From the NCBI GenBank assembly GCA_035693105.1, contig DASSHC010000060.1, positions 1-9,246 on the forward strand: a DNA stretch of 9,246 nucleotides. The letters are read 5' to 3'. The position numbers were made by a program, and so were the translations under genes. Under the pieces are notes generated by a model. The model was given only the letters and a program-made list of their open reading frames with translations, made no database searches and was not told the origin of the DNA. The DNA is from DASSHC01 sp035693105. GTDB taxonomy: Bacteria > Chloroflexota > Chloroflexia > Thermomicrobiales > Thermomicrobiaceae. This document shows, in pieces, positions 5,403-9,246 of the stretch; within the stretch, counting starts at the first letter, position 1; each line of letters starts with the position of its first letter.

Positions 5403-6917
5403 TCAGGCGTCTCGCTTCGGCGGCGACCAGTCGAAGTCCTTATCGAGCGGGTAGCGCGGCCGGCTCAGCCGCTGGTAGTCGAAGGTATCGAGCTTCGGGC
5501 TGCTGATGCCCGGCGCGTCCACCTCGATCACCTTGGTCGCGATCGGCTCGAACGCGGCGCGGAAGTGGGCCGCGCTCTTCAGCACCAGGATGCGGCGCTG
5601 GGTCGGCTCGATACCGAAGGCGCGGAAGAAATTCAGGTCGTTGGGGTGGCCGCGCAGATCGGTCAGCTGCAGCTCGATCCCGTCGCGTCCGCCGATCTCG
5701 AGCACCACGGTACGGCCGCGGCTGGCCGTAGTCCCGGTGCCCATCGGGCCGCCCATCACGAAGCGCCCCTCGTGGATCAGGCGCACCATCCCGGTGACGT
5801 CCACCGGCTTGCCGTGCAAGCCGTCGTGCTTGCCGCCGACCGAGAGCGTCACCGTGTTGCCGACTCCAGCGGCGATGCAATCCTCGACCGCCTGCCGGTC
5901 CATGATCTGGGCGACCGATGCCGATTTGGCGTTGGCCTCCAGCAGCCCCTTGAGGACCGCCGTGCCGTCGCCGGCCGTGCCGCTGGCGCCCGAGTCGGAG
6001 ATGTCGGCCAGCACATAGACGCTCCCCGGCTCGCCGGCCATGGCCTCGGCAATGGCGTCGGCGATCGGGGTGGGGTGAATCTCGAAGTCGTCGCGCAGTT
6101 GCCAGGCCATCGCCGCCAGCTCGTCGGCGTAGCGCTGGGCCAGCGCCTTGTCGTTGTCCGTCACCACGATCATCGCCAGGCCGGTGAAGGGGGTATCGGA
6201 GAAGGAGAACCCGCCCAGCACGGTGGCCGCGACCACGCCGGGCTCCTGCTCCATCTCGCGCGCGCGGTCGATGACTTTCTTCAGCGGCGACTCCCAGGTG
6301 GTGACCATCGACTGGTTTGGAGCGATCAGCGGGACGCGGGTGTAGGCCATCACCGGCGTGATCTTGCCCTGGATCGTCTCGATCAGCATCTCCATGGCGC
6401 GCGCACCGGTCTCGCCGGTGTCGATGTGGGGATAGTGCTTATAGCCGACGAAGGCGGTGGCCTCCTCCATCATCTCGTCGGAGAGATTGGTGTGCAGGTC
6501 GAGCGGCGCGATGATCGGGATGTCGGGGCCGACCACCTCGCGGATGGCGGTGATCAGCGGGCCTTCGCCGTCGTCGTTGTGCTCCAGCGCCATCGCGCCA
6601 TGGATGCCGAGCAGCACCCCGTCGACCGGCATCGCCTGGCGGATCCCCTCGACGATCTCGTCGCGCATCGTCTCGAAGGCCTCGCGGCTGACGCGCCCGC
6701 CGGGCACGGCGTGACCGTAGGTCGTCGGGATCAGTTCGACCCCGTGCTTCTCCGCCTGCTCGATGATGCCCCCGTAGATGGTGTTCGTCCCCTTGAGCCC
6801 GAGAATCTCTTCCCCGCGCAGAATGCCGCTGGACCCCTTCTGGAAGTCCGGCAGCGTCGTCGGCTCCCACTGGAAGGTGTTAGTCTCCTGTGCGATCCCG
6901 CCCGTCACGATACGCAT
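5403..6917 (-). CDS. M81 family metallopeptidase (MlrC/microcystinase C-like)
   Basis: A predicted zinc metallohydrolase of 504 residues without a signal peptide, so probably cytoplasmic. The family is named after MlrC, which degrades linearised microcystin peptides, but most members have unknown substrates, often in small-peptide or amide catabolism. The start GGIAQETNTF (6-15) is the family's N-terminal signature. LGIHGAM (103-109), PLDLHTNLSDEM (138-149) and GYKHYPHIDTGETG (158-171) follow; Glu11, Asp140, His142 and His164 are the likely metal ligands. The C-terminal domain begins near LADISDSGASGTAGDGT (303-319), where many relatives have a D-N-P-G-G-G-type segment. LSVGGKHD and TDLRGHPNDLNFFRAFGI follow near the C-terminus, so the protein appears complete. 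The ATG at 6917 has GAGG 7 nt upstream (6925-6928). It is convergent with sbcC, divergent from the glycosidase, and has no transporter beside it to hint at a substrate. Confidence 0.93.
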   Translation of the reverse strand: MRIVTGGIAQETNTFQWEPTTLPDFQKGSSGILRGEEILGLKGTNTIYGGIIEQAEKHGVELIPTTYGHAVPGGRVSREAFETMRDEIVEGIRQAMPVDGVLLGIHGAMALEHNDDGEGPLITAIREVVGPDIPIIAPLDLHTNLSDEMMEEATAFVGYKHYPHIDTGETGARAMEMLIETIQGKITPVMAYTRVPLIAPNQSMVTTWESPLKKVIDRAREMEQEPGVVAATVLGGFSFSDTPFTGLAMIVVTDNDKALAQRYADELAAMAWQLRDDFEIHPTPIADAIAEAMAGEPGSVYVLADISDSGASGTAGDGTAVLKGLLEANAKSASVAQIMDRQAVEDCIAAGVGNTVTLSVGGKHDGLHGKPVDVTGMVRLIHEGRFVMGGPMGTGTTASRGRTVVLEIGGRDGIELQLTDLRGHPNDLNFFRAFGIEPTQRRILVLKSAAHFRAAFEPIATKVIEVDAPGISSPKLDTFDYQRLSRPRYPLDKDFDWSPPKRDA

Positions 6918-7244
6918 GACTCAGCCTCACTTCCCGCGTCTGGTGTCCGGTCGATGCGGGCAGTATCGGATCCACGGCTGGATCTGGCAAGGCACCTAGG
7001 CGCTTCGTGCCACACACGTTGTTTGCCTGTCACTGAATGTGGTTGAATGCGCACGCGATCACACGAGGATCTGTCGCGGCCGGCCGTAGTCCGGCCCTGA
7101 TCCCTGCGCCGAGGCCCTGGAACCGTCACTCAATTTTCCGTTCCTCTCGGGTTCTCGCAAACGAACGACTGCCGCCGTCGGGACCAACGGGCGACGGAGT
7201 ATCGACGGCTGTCTGCGTATGGTGAGACGTGAGGGGAGTGTGGC
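6918..7244. other. Divergent intergenic region between the M81 and glycosidase genes
   Basis: This 327-bp stretch must hold the promoters of both flanking genes. No convincing -35/-10 pair was seen on either strand. Two short perfect stems are present: GGCCGG (7078-7083) with CCGGCC (7091-7096), and CCGTCG (7175-7180) with CGACGG (7192-7197). The dispersed repeat found elsewhere is not recognisable here. A 74-codon minus-strand frame overlaps the start of the M81 gene but has no protein-like features. Confidence 0.5.
7231..7238 (+). promoter_or_regulatory. Ribosome binding site that supports a TTG start
   Basis: GAGGGGAG lies 6 nt before the TTG at 7245. It is the best Shine-Dalgarno match in this area and supports TTG over the in-frame GTG codons at 7254 and 7278, though the latter also has a G-run upstream. 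Confidence 0.5.
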
Positions 7245-9128
7245 TTGGACGAGGTGCTTGAGACCGGGGGCGACCGCGTGAGTCCGCCGCGCGTGCTGCG
7301 TTCGCGCTGGGTGACCGCGATCGCGCTCTGCATCGTGATTGGTGCCACGTTTGCCCTGTCCACCGTTCCCCTCGGTGCGCGCGCCGCGCAGGCGGCTCCC
7401 GCGAATCGGGCCGATCTGCTTGGCGTCTCGGGCAACGCCTTCCCCTGGGAAGCAAACTTCGGCACGATGACGCAGCTCCTCGATCAGAGCCACGCCGGCT
7501 GGGCCCGCGTCGAGCTGCGCTGGGAGCAGATCGAGCCTAGCCGGGGCAAATGGGACTGGGGCAGCAGCGACGCGCTGGTTCAGGGCTACCACCAGATCGG
7601 CATGCAAGAGCTCGGGCTCTTGGTCTACTCCGTGGGCTGGGCCAGCGGCGGCAGCGGCAGCAGCGCCGTCTTCGGTCCGCCTAGCGACCTGGCGGCCTGG
7701 CAGGAGTACGTGCGCCAGACGGTGACCCGCTACAAGGGCACCATCCATTCCTGGGAAATCTGGAATGAGCCCGACACCGCCTGGGCCTGGGGCGGGCAGG
7801 ATGGCGGCGACGCGGCCAGCTACCTCGCCCTGCTGCAGCGCGCCCACGACGCGATCAAAGCGGCCGATCCGTCCGCGACCATCGTCACCGGCGGCGTCAC
7901 CGGCACGGCGCGCGGCGCCGACTTCATCAACCGGCTCCTCGATCTCGGCGGCGGCCAGTACTTCGACATGGTCGGCATCCACGGCTACATCGACCCCAAC
8001 GCCGAGGACGTCTACTACAACACGATCTGGCCCCTGCTGCGCCAGGCCGCCCAGCGCGCCGGCAAGCCGATCTGGATCACCGAGTTCGGCTGGTCGAGCA
8101 GCGGCACCGGTCCGGCGGCGACCGGCTCGGAAACGGCCCAGGCCAGTTGGATCGCGCGCGAATTGCCCATGCTCTTCTCGCTCGGCAACGTGGCGCACGT
8201 CTCGCTCTTCCAGTTCAAGGATCCGGGAAATCAGCCCAACACCTTCGGCCTCGTGCGCCTCGACGGCAGCAAGAAGCCGGCCTATACCGTCTACCAAACC
8301 TACGCCGCCCAGCTCGCCGGACTGCGCTTCCAGGCGCTGATCAACCTGGGCGACGGCACCATCCGCGACAGCCGTTTCAACGGCCCCGATCGCACGCTCG
8401 ACGTGCTCTGGGACGAGTCCGGCCCACGCGTCGCCGCGTTCAGCGCCGGCGCATCCGTGCAGGTGATCCATCTCGACGGCAGCCAGCAGACGCTCAACCC
8501 CAGCAACGGCAGCGTCAGCATCCCGGTGGGCAACGACCCGGTGCTGGTGGTGCGCACCGGGGTGGCCGCGTTTGAGGCGACTGGCAGCGGCCAGTGCCAG
8601 TCCTTCGCCGTGACCGGCCAATCGCTCTGCGGGCTCTTCCTCGACTTCTGGCAGCGCTACGGCGGCCTGGCGATCTTCGGCTACCCCCTCTCGGGCGAGC
8701 TGCAGGAGAACGGGCGCACGGTGCAGTACCTCGAACGCGCCAAGCTGGAGTACCACCCGGAGTCAGCCAATGCGGACTGGCAAGTGGTCGGCGAACTGGT
8801 CGGGCGCAGCGTGTCGGCGGGCCGTGAGCACGAGGCGCCATTCCAGCCGTTGAGCAGCATGGCCTCCGACGCCCACTGCAGCGCCTACGTCCAGACGGGG
8901 CACACGCTCTGCAACGGCTTCCGCGCCTACTGGGACCAGCACGGCGGTCTGTGGATGTTCGGCTACCCGATCAGCCAGGAGTTCCAGGAGAAGAACGCCG
9001 ACACGGGCCAGATCTACACGGTGCAGTACTTCGAGCGCGCGCGCTTCGAGTACCACCCCGACAACCCCGATGCATACAAAGTAGAGCTCGGCCGCCTCGG
9101 CGCTCAACTCTACGGGCAGCGGTACTGA
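7245..9128 (+). CDS. Secreted clan-A-like glycoside hydrolase with two C-terminal LGFP-like modules
   Basis: A predicted exported enzyme that cleaves beta-linked polysaccharide or oligosaccharide; the substrate cannot be read from sequence. Residues 16-51 form a long signal peptide: Arg-rich start, hydrophobic core 23-44, likely cleavage at an A-x-A near 47 or 51. A TIM-barrel domain (about 58-355) has WEIWNEPD (170-177) with the likely acid/base Glu175, and WITEFGWSS (277-285) with the likely nucleophile Glu280. This arrangement fits GH5/GH39-type retaining enzymes. A beta-rich stretch (about 357-443) follows. Two tandem modules, about 451-525 and 545-627, share the pattern C-x10-C, then YGGL/HGGL..FGYP.S.E.QE, VQY.ERA..EYHP and a Val/Leu-Gly ending. 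They resemble the LGFP-type modules common in secreted Chloroflexota proteins and may hold the enzyme at the cell surface. Cys451/Cys462 and Cys545/Cys556 could form disulfides. The start is TTG at 7245, chosen on its Shine-Dalgarno sequence. It is a single gene, divergent from the M81 gene. Confidence 0.9.
   Translation: MDEVLETGGDRVSPPRVLRSRWVTAIALCIVIGATFALSTVPLGARAAQAAPANRADLLGVSGNAFPWEANFGTMTQLLDQSHAGWARVELRWEQIEPSRGKWDWGSSDALVQGYHQIGMQELGLLVYSVGWASGGSGSSAVFGPPSDLAAWQEYVRQTVTRYKGTIHSWEIWNEPDTAWAWGGQDGGDAASYLALLQRAHDAIKAADPSATIVTGGVTGTARGADFINRLLDLGGGQYFDMVGIHGYIDPNAEDVYYNTIWPLLRQAAQRAGKPIWITEFGWSSSGTGPAATGSETAQASWIARELPMLFSLGNVAHVSLFQFKDPGNQPNTFGLVRLDGSKKPAYTVYQTYAAQLAGLRFQALINLGDGTIRDSRFNGPDRTLDVLWDESGPRVAAFSAGASVQVIHLDGSQQTLNPSNGSVSIPVGNDPVLVVRTGVAAFEATGSGQCQSFAVTGQSLCGLFLDFWQRYGGLAIFGYPLSGELQENGRTVQYLERAKLEYHPESANADWQVVGELVGRSVSAGREHEAPFQPLSSMASDAHCSAYVQTGHTLCNGFRAYWDQHGGLWMFGYPISQEFQEKNADTGQIYTVQYFERARFEYHPDNPDAYKVELGRLGAQLYGQRY
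8595..9125 (+). repeat. Tandem LGFP-like module coding repeats
   Basis: The last third of the glycosidase gene encodes two copies of one roughly 80-residue module (residues about 451-525 and 545-627). Matching blocks are F-G-Y-P-L-S-G-E with F-G-Y-P-I-S-Q-E, V-Q-Y-L-E-R-A with V-Q-Y-F-E-R-A, and L-E-Y-H-P-E with F-E-Y-H-P-D. The similarity is at protein level, which points to an old duplication. Confidence 0.8.
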
Positions 9129-9161
9129 GGGGGAGACTCAACGCCCACCGAGGACGTCGGG

Positions 9162-9246
9162 TGCCGCGTGAAGACGGATCCCTCGACTGCGCTCGGGATG
9201 ACAGGGTGAATGACGTGGCCTACCGACCGAGGCATGCCTCGTCGTC
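9162..9246. repeat. Dispersed inverted-repeat element, copy 3 (cut by window edge)
   Basis: Positions 9162-9206 match the left arm of copy 1 (1190-1234) with a single mismatch in 45 bases, in the same orientation. GTGGCCTACCGAC (9215-9227) also resembles the loop of copy 1. A perfect 14-bp palindrome, CGAGGCATGCCTCG, sits at 9228-9241, where the other copies have their small apical hairpin. The right arm would lie beyond the window. It starts 33 bp after the stop of the glycosidase gene. Confidence 0.8.

Noticed and set aside
5295..7046. 583-codon plus-strand open frame
   Set aside because: It is antisense to the M81 peptidase over its whole length. It has no recognisable domain and is rich in His/Arg/Leu/Ala, as expected from a shadow frame.
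6905..7129. 74-codon minus-strand frame upstream of the M81 gene
   Set aside because: It overlaps the M81 start in another frame and is Arg/Ser-rich with no motif; no independent support.
7059..8756. 565-codon minus-strand open frame
   Set aside because: It is antisense to the secreted glycosidase, whose signal peptide, catalytic motifs and repeats are unmistakable. The minus frame shows only low-complexity Ala/Val/Gly/Arg sequence.
1..9246. CRISPR array, tRNA or rRNA genes
   Set aside because: No regularly spaced direct repeats with spacers, no cloverleaf with a TTCGAATCC-type arm and no rRNA-like sequence were seen on either strand.

Overview
This is a GC-rich chromosomal window that looks like Chloroflexota, probably Thermomicrobia/Sphaerobacter-like. 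The grounds are a short SigA-type sigma factor without region 1.1, a Rad50-like SbcC, an M81 (MlrC-like) peptidase and a secreted glycosidase ending in two tandem LGFP-like modules. The phylum assignment is an inference from gene content and composition; no marker phylogeny was possible.

Layout, left to right. (1) Positions 1-795, minus strand, running off the left edge: a four-helix membrane protein followed by a degenerate GGDEF-type domain. It is visibly less GC-rich than the rest. (2) Positions 796-1357 are non-coding: one good hairpin, a 12-bp palindrome and a near-perfect 45-nt inverted repeat. (3) Positions 1358-2344, minus: RpoD/SigA-family sigma factor. (4) Positions 2511-5063, plus: SbcC/Rad50 ATPase, divergent from the sigma gene and with no sbcD beside it. 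(5) Positions 5064-5402 form a convergent intergenic region with a second copy of the inverted repeat (broken by a 70-nt palindromic insert) and a C/G-rich hairpin that continues into a G-quadruplex-type motif. (6) Positions 5403-6917, minus: M81/MlrC-family metallopeptidase. (7) Positions 6918-7244: divergent promoter region. (8) Positions 7245-9128, plus: secreted clan-A-like glycoside hydrolase. (9) Positions 9129-9246: the left arm of a third repeat copy, cut by the window edge.

The genes do not form an obvious pathway and none are in an operon; each is transcribed separately. The common thread is the dispersed hairpin repeat. All three copies lie downstream of gene 3' ends and none is recognisable in the two divergent promoter regions. 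Each has a roughly 45-nt arm. In the loop, after similar spacing, each carries a small apical hairpin whose sequence differs from copy to copy. I found no convincing new defence or biosynthetic system. The most interesting items are the repeat family, the degenerate GGDEF membrane protein and the sbcC gene standing apart from sbcD.
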